Assembly (NCBI GenBank): GCA_965222725.1 | Contig: OZ244969.1 | Location: 310,001-374,000 of the forward strand | DNA: 64,000 bases | Origin: GCA-2748575 sp965222725 | Lineage (GTDB): Bacteria > Pseudomonadota > Gammaproteobacteria > Pseudomonadales > Ketobacteraceae | Direction of reading: 5' to 3' | In this document: positions 18,187 to 26,203 of the stretch, piece after piece | Numbering within the stretch: the first letter of the stretch is position 1 | Layout: every line of letters starts with the position of its first letter | Notes under the pieces: model-generated | Told to the model about the DNA's origin: nothing | The model's input: the letters and a program-made list of their open reading frames with translations, nothing else | Databases searched by the model: none | Translations under genes and position numbers: made by a program

Positions 18187-19725
18187 TTAACGCAAAGCCA
18201 CCTTGGCAAACTCATCCAGATCCTTGGTGAAGGCATCCTGGGTATCAAACACCAGCCGGCGGATATCATCGGATACATCGTTATCCGGGATAATACGATC
18301 GCTGACAATCCCCATACCGATACGCACCATAAAGTTATCCAGACCTTCAAATTCCGAGGTGACATGCACCTGGGTCTGTTTGCCCTGGCCGCCGTTTTCA
18401 AACTGCATTTCTGCTACCACGCCCTTGCCGTTGTTGCCGGTGCAGGCCACGTCCAGAAACTCCAGCATCAGCTCATCGATACTGCGGGGAATAAACAGAT
18501 TCACCAGACCAGCAGGCATGATGCCCAGCGCATAGCCCGCCACTTCCACCTGAGGCACCTGATTTACCTGGGTGGAAATTTTTGCGCCGGTGGGGGTTTC
18601 CTCATAAAAGATGTCCGCCCGCACATCGGTCATGTGCGTGATGATGCCGAGAATACTCATGGTGGAATCGATCCTGGCCGTAAGCTGTTGCTTGCCGCGC
18701 CAGCGGGTGGGGGCATCCACCAGCACCTTGTTATCTTTTACCGGTAACAGGCGGCCGTCTTTTACAAAGCCTTCGATATGGGCCATCAGGTTTTCGCTGT
18801 TCATGGACAGGCGCAGCACGCGGCCATCGGGATTGGCAATATCCATATCGAACTTGAGCAGGCTGTTCAGGTTATCCAGATGATCCGCCAGTTCGGGATA
18901 CCGTTTCGCCATCATGGCAGGCTTGACCTGGAAAGACGCCTGCAGATGACGATATCCCTGTTCCTGGGGGCTGCTCACCACCACTTCCTGCACCTGCCCC
19001 AGGGCAGCCAGCAGATCCCACATTTCCGGAAAGGCGGCCCACAGGGGGGCGATAATGGCCACGTCTTCCTCATCCAGATCCGGGTTCATGGCCACCACTT
19101 TGGCCTGATAACGAAAGTCCGGGGTGAATTTGCTTTGCTTGTGGAAGGACTCATCCCCCTCCACGATGATACGGAAGGTTTCTTCGGTAGCATCCAGCAC
19201 CGAGGGCCACTGCAGATCGCCCACCCCCAGGGTCATGGTGCTGCTGAGCAGGTAGTTGTAGTTGCCCTGATTTTCCACAGGGCGGGCCTTGACCAGAACG
19301 GACACATCCCCCAGGGATTCCAGTTCGCCCTTGTCATTCCCCAGAATGGAGGCTTCCGGCCCCATCCGGTACAGGGTGCCCTGACGGGAACCGTACACCC
19401 GCAGCTGGCGCCAGTCGCCGGTTTCTTCGGGGAGCAGGCTGTAGAATTTACGCAGATCAAAACGTTCCAGGGAGGCCCACAGACCATCCACAAAGGCCTG
19501 GGTCTGTTCATGGTATTCGGTGTTGCGCAGCACCACCCGCTGCAGATCGGTGACTTCGCGGAGCTTGTGAACCGCCACGGTGGGTTCGCCATTGCCCACC
19601 ATTTCCACGGAAGGTTTCCAGCCCCGCTGCAGGATTTCCGGACTGACAGCCATTGCTGTTGTAGACAGAACCGCCGTCGATACTGACATGGCAAACCCTG
19701 CCACGGTTAGAAGTGTGCGCCTCAT
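18187..19725 (-). CDS. Exported protein of unknown function
   Basis: A 512-residue protein with a clear Sec signal peptide (MRRTLLTVAGFAMSVSTAVL, cleavage near AMA-VS), hence periplasmic or surface-exposed. The rest is soluble, with mixed alpha/beta character and acidic patches (NPDLDEEDVAII). I see no catalytic motif. Conserved-looking stretches include LRVYGSRQGTLYRMGPEAS and IPRSIDELMLEFLDVAC. It is transcribed alone, divergently from rdgC, with a ~200-bp shared upstream region. Codon use is like the core genome, so it does not look recently acquired. I do not recognise the family. Confidence 0.7.
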   Translation of the reverse strand: MRRTLLTVAGFAMSVSTAVLSTTAMAVSPEILQRGWKPSVEMVGNGEPTVAVHKLREVTDLQRVVLRNTEYHEQTQAFVDGLWASLERFDLRKFYSLLPEETGDWRQLRVYGSRQGTLYRMGPEASILGNDKGELESLGDVSVLVKARPVENQGNYNYLLSSTMTLGVGDLQWPSVLDATEETFRIIVEGDESFHKQSKFTPDFRYQAKVVAMNPDLDEEDVAIIAPLWAAFPEMWDLLAALGQVQEVVVSSPQEQGYRHLQASFQVKPAMMAKRYPELADHLDNLNSLLKFDMDIANPDGRVLRLSMNSENLMAHIEGFVKDGRLLPVKDNKVLVDAPTRWRGKQQLTARIDSTMSILGIITHMTDVRADIFYEETPTGAKISTQVNQVPQVEVAGYALGIMPAGLVNLFIPRSIDELMLEFLDVACTGNNGKGVVAEMQFENGGQGKQTQVHVTSEFEGLDNFMVRIGMGIVSDRIIPDNDVSDDIRRLVFDTQDAFTKDLDEFAKVALR

Positions 19726-19927
19726 AAATTACCACCCTGTTCGTCTTATTCTGGTGTTTTTGTGTGTTCTTATTATTGACAGTCACCCGATTATAGGGGA
19801 AGCGGGCAGCCGGTTGAATAAACCAATTGGAATACTGGTATGGTCGTTCCGCACAAAGTCATTGGTTTTCCCTGGCCATTTCGCCATAATTGGCCCCCTT
19901 TTCGCTGTCTGAAGGAGGCAAAATTCC

Positions 19928-20884
19928 ATGTGGTTCAAGAACTTGAGAATCTACCGTTTCACCTCTTCATTTGATACCACGCCTGAGGAGCTGGAAGCCC
20001 TGCTGGAGGAATCCCCCTTCACTCCCTGTGGGAAATACAGTAAGGAGTCCCTGGGCTGGGTGCCGCCCCTGGGGCGCAGCGGCGTGCAGCTGGTACACAC
20101 CAGCAACGGCCAGCATATGCTGTGCCTGATGAAAGAAGACAAGATTCTTCCCTCCTCTGTGGTGAACGAAGCCCTGCAAGAGCGGGCCGAGGCGGTGGAA
20201 GACAAGGAAGGCCGCAAGCTGTTCCGCAAGGAGCGCCTGCAGCTGAAAGATGATGTGATTGCCGAGCTGCTCCCCAAAGCTTTCTCCAAAAAGCAGACGG
20301 TATTTGCCTATATCAGCCCCAAAGACCGCCTGCTGGTGATTAACACCGGCAGCCAGAATCAGGCCGAAACCCTGCTGGGCTTTTTACGCAACACGTTGGG
20401 TAGCCTGCCCGTGGTGCCGGTGGCCACCAAGGGTGTTCCCGCCGATATCATGACCCGCTGGCTGCAGCAGGGCTACGGCAGCGACAACTTTGAAATGGAA
20501 ACAGAAGTGGAGCTGTTTAACCCCAAGGAAGATGGCAACACCGTACGCTGCAAGGGACAGGATCTGGGTTCCCACGAAATTGAAGAGCTGTTAAAAGCCG
20601 GCAAGCTGGCCAAGAAACTTCACGTTGCCTGGAAAGATCGCCTGACCTGTGTGATTGAAGACAACCTGGCCATCAAGCGCCTCAAGTTCAGCGATGTGAT
20701 TCTGGAAAAAGCCAACGAATACGATGCGGAAAGCGTGGCAGAACAGTTTGATCAGGACTTTACCCTGATGACCCTGGAACTGGGCCGCTTTTACAAGGAT
20801 CTGTTCCGCGCTTTTGGCGGGCTGGAACGGGCCCGACTGGAAGAGCCGCTGCCGGAAGAAGCGGCAGAAACGACTGAAGCCTGA
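19928..20884 (+). CDS. rdgC: Recombination-associated protein RdgC
   Basis: RdgC is a ring-forming double-strand DNA-binding protein that tempers RecA activity and replication-fork recombination. The N-terminus MWFKNLRIYRF, the segment SPFTPCGKYSKESLGWVPPL, and the regions KEDKILPSSVVNE and LLVINTGSQNQAETLLGFLR are family hallmarks. Length (318) is close to E. coli RdgC (~303). A good AAGGAGG precedes the ATG. The gene is monocistronic, with the next gene 146 bp downstream. Confidence 0.96.
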   Translation: MWFKNLRIYRFTSSFDTTPEELEALLEESPFTPCGKYSKESLGWVPPLGRSGVQLVHTSNGQHMLCLMKEDKILPSSVVNEALQERAEAVEDKEGRKLFRKERLQLKDDVIAELLPKAFSKKQTVFAYISPKDRLLVINTGSQNQAETLLGFLRNTLGSLPVVPVATKGVPADIMTRWLQQGYGSDNFEMETEVELFNPKEDGNTVRCKGQDLGSHEIEELLKAGKLAKKLHVAWKDRLTCVIEDNLAIKRLKFSDVILEKANEYDAESVAEQFDQDFTLMTLELGRFYKDLFRAFGGLERARLEEPLPEEAAETTEA

Positions 20885-21029
20885 TCAGGCGGCCCAACCT
20901 TTTACGCTAAAAGAAAGCGACATAGTACCAATTATGGCCCGGCAGTATTTGGCAGCAGACACTGCCGGGCTTTGCTATCGTTTCCTCTGTCATTATTTAT
21001 TCCAATCATTCAAGACGGAGGTTTGCGAC

Positions 21030-21677
21030 ATGGCGAGTCTGGAAGAATTCAGGGCGCTGCTGCACGAGGGAAACATCCAGCAGGCGTTTACCGACTATGA
21101 GCTTGATTTTAACGCAGTAGCCTTCGATACACAGGCAGGTGGATATGAAGCCGACATTGTGTGGCATTTCGAATCCCCCAATAAAATCAAGATGAACAAG
21201 AAAACCGCGTCAGATGCAGATGCCGGAAAACGAATCTATTATTTACCCTGGAAATCCAAGAGCGTGACATCCGTAACGCTGGACGCCGACAGTGCGCCTT
21301 ATTTTGTGACATCTCACTTCAGCAACTGCCGGTTCACGATTAATTTTCATGATGGCGCCGGCAAAAAAGTGACCGTGATGCATGTGGCTGGTGATGTCAG
21401 CGGCGGCTCCACCGTAAGAGGCAGCAAGCAGCGGGACGAACTGGAAAGCTCAGTCCCCCTCGACGATGTACAGAGCACCCGCAGGCTGTCTATCATTGGC
21501 CATAAACGCTTTGGTAAAGCCGCCGCCAACCATATGGCTCAGGCAAAAACACAGGGAACCTCGTATTACGATACCTATGCGCGGGTTTTTGGTGCAAGAA
21601 CCAAAAGCGGCGCCTGGGTGTTCTACGCACAGGACATTAACGGCGACGGACAGCTGCTGGGACTGAATGAAATTTAA
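21030..21677 (+). CDS. Small protein with a CNF/BLF1/CheD-like Cys-His signature, candidate deamidase
   Basis: A 215-residue soluble protein starting at an ATG with ACGGAGG upstream. An upstream in-frame extension to 20814 overlaps rdgC and is rejected. The striking segment is FSNCRFTINFHDG followed by KKVTVMHVAGD: a strand-end Cys (C100), a beta-hairpin, then His (H118), with a Thr/Asn-rich context. Cys-His deamidases of the CNF1, BLF1 and CheD fold share exactly this order (a Cys at a strand start in 'SGC', a beta-hairpin, then His in 'H-x-G'), with Cys-His spacings of about 12-17; here it is 18. This is pattern matching, not a search result. It could be a toxin or effector, but no secretion signal or partner is visible. 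It also ends in an EF-hand-like DINGDGQL. Confidence 0.5.
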   Translation: MASLEEFRALLHEGNIQQAFTDYELDFNAVAFDTQAGGYEADIVWHFESPNKIKMNKKTASDADAGKRIYYLPWKSKSVTSVTLDADSAPYFVTSHFSNCRFTINFHDGAGKKVTVMHVAGDVSGGSTVRGSKQRDELESSVPLDDVQSTRRLSIIGHKRFGKAAANHMAQAKTQGTSYYDTYARVFGARTKSGAWVFYAQDINGDGQLLGLNEI

Positions 21678-21772
21678 AAGGCTGTGACAACCCAGACCTG
21701 ACCGCCGGCAACCAAATCAATCTCCCCGATTCTGAATCGCCAGTTCAGATACATGAATTCACAGGCATTCAT

Positions 21773-22264
21773 TCAAATGGTGCGCTGATCCTGTTCAGCC
21801 ACCATTTTTTCACACTGCCATTCACTGCGGTCGGATGCCACCTCCACCAGATCCAGCACCATGCCATCCACCGTCATCTGCGTCAGGCCGTCCTGGGTTT
21901 CCGGCCAGGCATCCAGCGAAAATTCCACTTTGGGAGTAAAGGGCATCCACTGGGCCTTGGCCTTTTTCTGATTGAGTTTGATCACCGGCATAAAATCAAT
22001 TTTAAAATCCTTGGTCTTCCACAGGCGCGGCTGATCATCCGCATCCGCCCAGCAGTTCACCCGCTGGAACGCCACGTAGCCTTCCTCGGTAAACTCCAGG
22101 TACATTCTGTCCACCTGCAGTACGCCGTTTTTTACCCGCTGCTGGCTGCCTTCCCAAATGCCTGCCAAAGGCGAATCCTTCAGCGGAATGGGCGTGTTTT
22201 TTACATCGCAACCGCTCATTAATAATGCGCACAAAAAACCAATGGTAACGAAAGAAACTCTCAC
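21773..22264 (-). CDS. Predicted lipoprotein of unknown function
   Basis: A 163-residue protein with a type II signal peptide and lipobox LLMSGC, so it should be lipidated at that Cys (residue 19). Residue +2 is Asp (CDV), the classic inner-membrane retention signal. The mature part is beta-rich (GIWEGSQQRV, MYLEFTEEGYVAFQRV, FSLDAWPE), suggesting a small lipocalin-like barrel; this is inference. It lies 10 bp downstream of the alpha/beta hydrolase gene, at the end of the five-gene leftward operon. Confidence 0.72.
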   Translation of the reverse strand: MRVSFVTIGFLCALLMSGCDVKNTPIPLKDSPLAGIWEGSQQRVKNGVLQVDRMYLEFTEEGYVAFQRVNCWADADDQPRLWKTKDFKIDFMPVIKLNQKKAKAQWMPFTPKVEFSLDAWPETQDGLTQMTVDGMVLDLVEVASDRSEWQCEKMVAEQDQRTI

Positions 22265-22274
22265 AAGATTTTAC

Positions 22275-22892
22275 CTATCCGATTGCCGTTAAAAACGCCG
22301 TCATGGTTTGCAGGGTTTCCTGCAGATTCTGCTCATGGGTGTAGCCGGACTTTTTTCGCGGCTTCAGATCGTGATCCCCATCCGGCAGCCAGTGTACTGT
22401 CACGTTATCCGGCAGGCCATAACCGGGAACTTCTTCCTGTTTGCCAAAGGGGTCCCGCTCGCCCTGCAGAATCAATACCGGTGCCTTTACTTCGGGAAAA
22501 TGATCAATGCGTACTTTCTCTGGTTTGCCCGGTGCATGAAACGGATAGCCGAGGCAGATTACCGCCTTTACCGGTAGCTCCGCTGCCAGCATGCTGGCCA
22601 TACGCCCACCCATGGATTTACCGGCCACAATACATTTTTCCGGGCCGCCAAAAGCGTTCACTTTTTCACGGAAACAATCCAGCAGTTTGGGGGCGCGATC
22701 CGGCGGGCGTTTCTTGCCGGTATTACGCCTTTCTTCCATGTAAGGAAATTCAAAGCGCACCACCTCAAAATTTTCAGCAAACAAACCGTCGGCAATCTGA
22801 TTCATAAAATCGCTGTCCATCGGCGCGCCGGCACCATGGGCCAGTAAAAGGGTGAACGGCTTGCGGCGGCGTTTCGGTTTCTGGTGAATCAT
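22275..22892 (-). CDS. Alpha/beta hydrolase (KANL3/Tex30-like, COG3571)
   Basis: A 205-residue serine hydrolase fold. The nucleophile elbow is GKSMGGRMAS; the oxyanion region HGAGAPMDSDFMNQIA lies near the N-terminus, the Asp strand is VLILQGERDPFG, and the final His is in WLPDGDHDLKPRKKSG. These match the compact dienelactone-hydrolase-like 'predicted hydrolase of the alpha/beta superfamily' group. Its start overlaps the patatin stop by 4 bp (ATGA), so it is translationally coupled. The substrate is unknown; an acyl ester seems plausible given the neighbouring phospholipase. Confidence 0.82.
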   Translation of the reverse strand: MIHQKPKRRRKPFTLLLAHGAGAPMDSDFMNQIADGLFAENFEVVRFEFPYMEERRNTGKKRPPDRAPKLLDCFREKVNAFGGPEKCIVAGKSMGGRMASMLAAELPVKAVICLGYPFHAPGKPEKVRIDHFPEVKAPVLILQGERDPFGKQEEVPGYGLPDNVTVHWLPDGDHDLKPRKKSGYTHEQNLQETLQTMTAFLTAIG

Positions 22893-23674
22893 AGGCAGGG
22901 CTGTTCCAGTTGTTTCAGGGTGGCTTCATAGGCGGCTGCGAAGGCGTATTCGCCCTGTTCCAGCTGATTGGGGCCTACCCGGGGAATATTATCCAGCGCA
23001 ATGGACTGCATGTTTTCCCGCTGGGGAATCAGCAGTGCCGGGCTGTTTTTGCGACGCCAGGGGGAACGGGATTTGATGTGATGGTACAGAATCCGTTGCC
23101 CGGGTTTCATGGCCGCCAGTGCCGGACGATCCTTGATGCCGCCATCCAGATAATAGCCATTACCAATGCGAATGGGCTGAAACAGCAACGGGAAAGCGCA
23201 GGAAGCATAAACGCAATCCACCAGATCACCACTACGGAATACTTCTGTTTGCCGCCTTAATACGTTAAATGCAGACAATGCCAGCGGTGCCCGGCAGTCG
23301 CTGAAACGCGACACCGGCAAGGACTCCCGCAAGCGATCCCGGAACCGTTCTCCGCGCAATACGCCCAGCCCCGGCGCAGGATCCCAGAAATCCTGCTTTT
23401 TCAGACCGAAAAGGGCCTCCTTCATTTCGTCCACACTCATGCCCGATGCCCAGCAACTACCGACCAGGGCGCCGGCACTGGAACCGGATACCTCCGCCGG
23501 CACACAACCGGACTCCAACAGTGCCAGGAGCATGCCGCCGTGGGCAAAAAAACTGAAAAAGCCGGATGACATGGCCAGGGTAAAAGGCTCAGCTTCAAGC
23601 CAGTCTTTCAGGGTAAGCACGGAATCATGGGTGGCGATCAGAGGGGCATTGTTTTGGGAGGTGGTAGCGGTCAA
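22889..23674 (-). CDS. Patatin-like phospholipase
   Basis: A 261-residue Ser-Asp dyad lipase. The nucleophile motif is SGSSAGALVGSCWASG (G-x-S-x-G) and the Asp is in YYLDGGIKDRPAL (D-G-G). An N-terminal Gly/Phe-rich loop (SSGFFSFFAHGGML) replaces the usual oxyanion GxGxxG, a mild deviation. There is no signal peptide. It probably hydrolyses phospholipid or acyl esters in the cytoplasm or at the inner membrane. It overlaps the upstream kinase gene by 4 bp and the downstream hydrolase by 4 bp. Confidence 0.86.
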   Translation of the reverse strand: MTATTSQNNAPLIATHDSVLTLKDWLEAEPFTLAMSSGFFSFFAHGGMLLALLESGCVPAEVSGSSAGALVGSCWASGMSVDEMKEALFGLKKQDFWDPAPGLGVLRGERFRDRLRESLPVSRFSDCRAPLALSAFNVLRRQTEVFRSGDLVDCVYASCAFPLLFQPIRIGNGYYLDGGIKDRPALAAMKPGQRILYHHIKSRSPWRRKNSPALLIPQRENMQSIALDNIPRVGPNQLEQGEYAFAAAYEATLKQLEQPCL

Positions 23675-25041
23675 GCGGGCTCCTGGTCAGATAATTCTTC
23701 GGATTTGATCGGGATGATAAAGCGAACAGTCAAACCGTTACCCGCCCGGTTCTGCAATTCTAACTTGCCCCCTTCCTTGCGGACAACACCACTGGCAATG
23801 GCCAGGCCCATGCCGTTGCCGTCGGGCTTGGTGGTCATAAAGGGTTTGAGTACGGTTTCCATCAGTTCTTCCGGAATGCCGGGGCCATCGTCCTGCACTT
23901 CACAAATCAGATTGCGATCCTGTTGCAAGGTGGACACCGCGATACTGACCTCGGCTACCGCCAGAGCGTTCTCAATCACGTTGAATATTCCCTGGGAAAA
24001 CTCCTCAGGTAATTTCGCCGCCATTTTGCCGGAAACTTTTTCACCGAATACCAGGCGAATGGTAACGCCCTTTTGTTCCGCCATCTGGCGCAGGTTATCC
24101 ACCTCTTCCTCAATCACTTCCTTGTAACTGCGTTTATCGGTCAGTTCGCCGGTGGGCTCGATATTCAGTTCTTCTTTCAGGCTCAGGCGTAACTTGTCCT
24201 GGATATCGTTGAGTATGCTTAATTCGTTGCGGATCAGGTCCAGGTCCACCGGCCCCTGCTCTTCAAAGGTTTTATTGAGTTTATGAATCGAAATCCCCAT
24301 CAACCCCAGTTGATGCCGGGTCTGGTGAATAATACGGGCTGAAAATTCCCCCAGGGATGCCAGCTTTTCCTGGGTTTCCATTTCTGCCAGCAGATCCAGT
24401 TCCCGGCGCCGCCAGCGTTTGATCAGCGACGCCATAATCACCCATACGGCACCCACCGTATTGATCACCAGAATAAACTGGGTAATAGCCCAGGTGGGCT
24501 CAATATAATCCTTGCGGAACGGCAACTGATGGAAAAGGGGCGCGTATTCAAGAATGCCCACTTCGGTGACATAGACCAGCAACACCGACACTACAATGCC
24601 GGACACCAGCGCCCAGAAGACGCTGCGGGCGTCCAGCAGGGGCAAGCCAAGGGCCAGCCCGGCCACGATCAGCAGGCTGCTGTTGGAGGTATAAAAACCG
24701 CTGACCCAGGTGGCATACACCATCAGCAGGGTGTATCCCTGGGCAAACAGGTGGGAAAGAAAAGGCCAGTCCCGCCGGCGGCGGCGCTCATACAAAGCCG
24801 CCACAATAAGCCCCAGAATAAACACCAGGATGACCTTGCAGAAATAGATGTTGACGTCGATGAATTCGGTATCGAGATAGGGTGCCAGCTCACTGCGCTG
24901 GTACACCATCAACGACACCAGAAACACCACCGGCAGATAGGCGCTGACAAACAGCAGCAGCAAAGTGCGATCCAGCGGACCCCAGTCCAGCGGATTACCT
25001 TCGGCGATCAGTTGCCTGAGGGGCGGATTTGCTGCTGCCAT
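23671..25041 (-). CDS. Membrane sensor histidine kinase
   Basis: A 456-residue kinase with about six N-terminal transmembrane helices (residues ~28-205) and no large periplasmic domain, then a transmitter. The phospho-acceptor is probably H239 in ARIIHQTRHQLGLM, an H-x-x-R-x-x-L variant of the usual HE(I/L)RNPL box. The HATPase shows NVIENALAVAEV (N box), VQDDGPGIP (G1) and GNGMGLAIASGVV (G2). It sits 10 bp after the response-regulator gene and overlaps the patatin gene, so it very likely works with that regulator. A membrane-embedded sensor suggests detection of a lipid or membrane state, which would fit the lipase genes; this is inference. Confidence 0.9.
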   Translation of the reverse strand: MAAANPPLRQLIAEGNPLDWGPLDRTLLLLFVSAYLPVVFLVSLMVYQRSELAPYLDTEFIDVNIYFCKVILVFILGLIVAALYERRRRRDWPFLSHLFAQGYTLLMVYATWVSGFYTSNSSLLIVAGLALGLPLLDARSVFWALVSGIVVSVLLVYVTEVGILEYAPLFHQLPFRKDYIEPTWAITQFILVINTVGAVWVIMASLIKRWRRRELDLLAEMETQEKLASLGEFSARIIHQTRHQLGLMGISIHKLNKTFEEQGPVDLDLIRNELSILNDIQDKLRLSLKEELNIEPTGELTDKRSYKEVIEEEVDNLRQMAEQKGVTIRLVFGEKVSGKMAAKLPEEFSQGIFNVIENALAVAEVSIAVSTLQQDRNLICEVQDDGPGIPEELMETVLKPFMTTKPDGNGMGLAIASGVVRKEGGKLELQNRAGNGLTVRFIIPIKSEELSDQEPA

Positions 25042-25051
25042 AAAACCCTGA

Positions 25052-25690
25052 TCAGAGATCGACGTTGTAACGAACCAGCGCCAGGGCCAGCTTGGTGCGA
25101 TCGGGCATGTTCAGCAACTGCAGAATTCTTACCACATGGTTTTTGGCGGTGCCTTCGCTGATCCCCAGAATACGGCCAATCCCCTTGTTGGATTCCCCCT
25201 TGGCAATCAGGGCCAGCACCTCGCGGTGACGGGGACTGAGGGCGGAAACCCGCTTCACAAACTCCATTTCGTCGGGCTCGCGGCGCAGGGACTGGGCCAG
25301 CTTGATGGCCAGGGAGGGGTCCAGTACGGTTTCTCCCATCAGGGCATCTTTGGCGGCCTGTACCAGTTCTTCCGGGTTGGCATCCTTGCGGACGTAGCCT
25401 TTGGCGCCGGCTTCCATGGCCTGCTTGATACGGCGGGCATCATCGTAGGCCGACAGCATCAGCACCGGCAGCTCTTGCGACAACCGTGGCAGGGCTTCCA
25501 GCCCGGTTTCTCCCGGCAGTTCCACATCCAGCAGTACCAGATCCACTTTGTTATTATTCAGCAGGTCTTCCAGTTCCCGGATATCTCCGGCTTCATAGGT
25601 ATTTTCTATATCCTCATCCTGAGAAAAAATACCCGCGATCCCGGCTCTGAAAACCGGGTGGTCATCACAAATAGCTACGGAAATTCCCAT
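25052..25690 (-). CDS. NarL/FixJ-type response regulator
   Basis: A 212-residue protein with an N-terminal receiver (acidic pocket CDDHP, phospho-acceptor D55 in LVLLDVELPGETG, Lys in KGYVRKDA) and a C-terminal LuxR helix-turn-helix (LSPRHREVLALIAKGESNKGI ... GTAKNHVVRILQLL). It is the first gene of the leftward operon and is paired with the kinase next to it. The upstream 500 bp without genes is where its promoter must lie; autoregulation is common in this class but not demonstrable here. Confidence 0.93.
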   Translation of the reverse strand: MGISVAICDDHPVFRAGIAGIFSQDEDIENTYEAGDIRELEDLLNNNKVDLVLLDVELPGETGLEALPRLSQELPVLMLSAYDDARRIKQAMEAGAKGYVRKDANPEELVQAAKDALMGETVLDPSLAIKLAQSLRREPDEMEFVKRVSALSPRHREVLALIAKGESNKGIGRILGISEGTAKNHVVRILQLLNMPDRTKLALALVRYNVDL

Positions 25691-26203
25691 TCAAATTCCT
25701 CAAATCGGTTACCCAATACAAACCTGTAGCAAAACCAACAGCAAAAGAAGTGCCTATGAATACCTGTTTTTGCGCGCTTTTTTAAGATTTTATCGGAATA
25801 AATGCAAAAAAATCGCAATTTGTACCAAAAGACACACCCACTTGTTCCCTCTTACATCTGGAAGCCGCCCGCTATCTTCTCCACAATGGACCTACAGATT
25901 AACGAAGACTGCCAGACACACTCAGTCAAGCAATCGGATTAATCTTGCATTGGAGCGCCATTTGGCAGCGCTGTTTTACACATCTAACTACAAGTCGATT
26001 TGCCTTTTTGTGATAGCCCTCACGACGGCAAGCCAGCCGAGTAACAGGATTCAGGCTTATTTGTGTAAAACAGCGCCTTATTTTTTCCCACCGGCGCCGC
26101 AAACTCCTCTCCAGCCCAACCACACCTAACCAGACTAGTCTACATTTGGCATTATCTTAACTATAGTTCTAGGGAAGCTCTTTTTATCCCTTTATGAAGT
26201 TTT
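25691..26203. other. Intergenic region between divergent sensor genes, with a 109-bp inverted-repeat unit
   Basis: No convincing gene lies in these 513 bp; short frames lack ribosome-binding sites. They hold promoters for the divergent response-regulator operon and hybrid kinase. The left 170 bp is AT-rich. A perfect 15-bp inverted repeat encloses a ~79-bp spacer (separate entry). Confidence 0.6.
25968..26076. repeat. Inverted-repeat unit, possible MITE
   Basis: GCGCTGTTTTACACA at 25968-25982 and its exact complement TGTGTAAAACAGCGC at 26062-26076 bound a 79-bp spacer without coding capacity. The arrangement resembles a small non-autonomous transposable element, or a long-range operator or hairpin. 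No clear target duplication was found, so the nature is uncertain. Confidence 0.5.

Noticed and set aside
18057..18401. Frames opposite to the exported-protein gene
   Set aside because: These and many other frames opposite to long genes arise from codon bias; none has a ribosome-binding site or recognisable protein.
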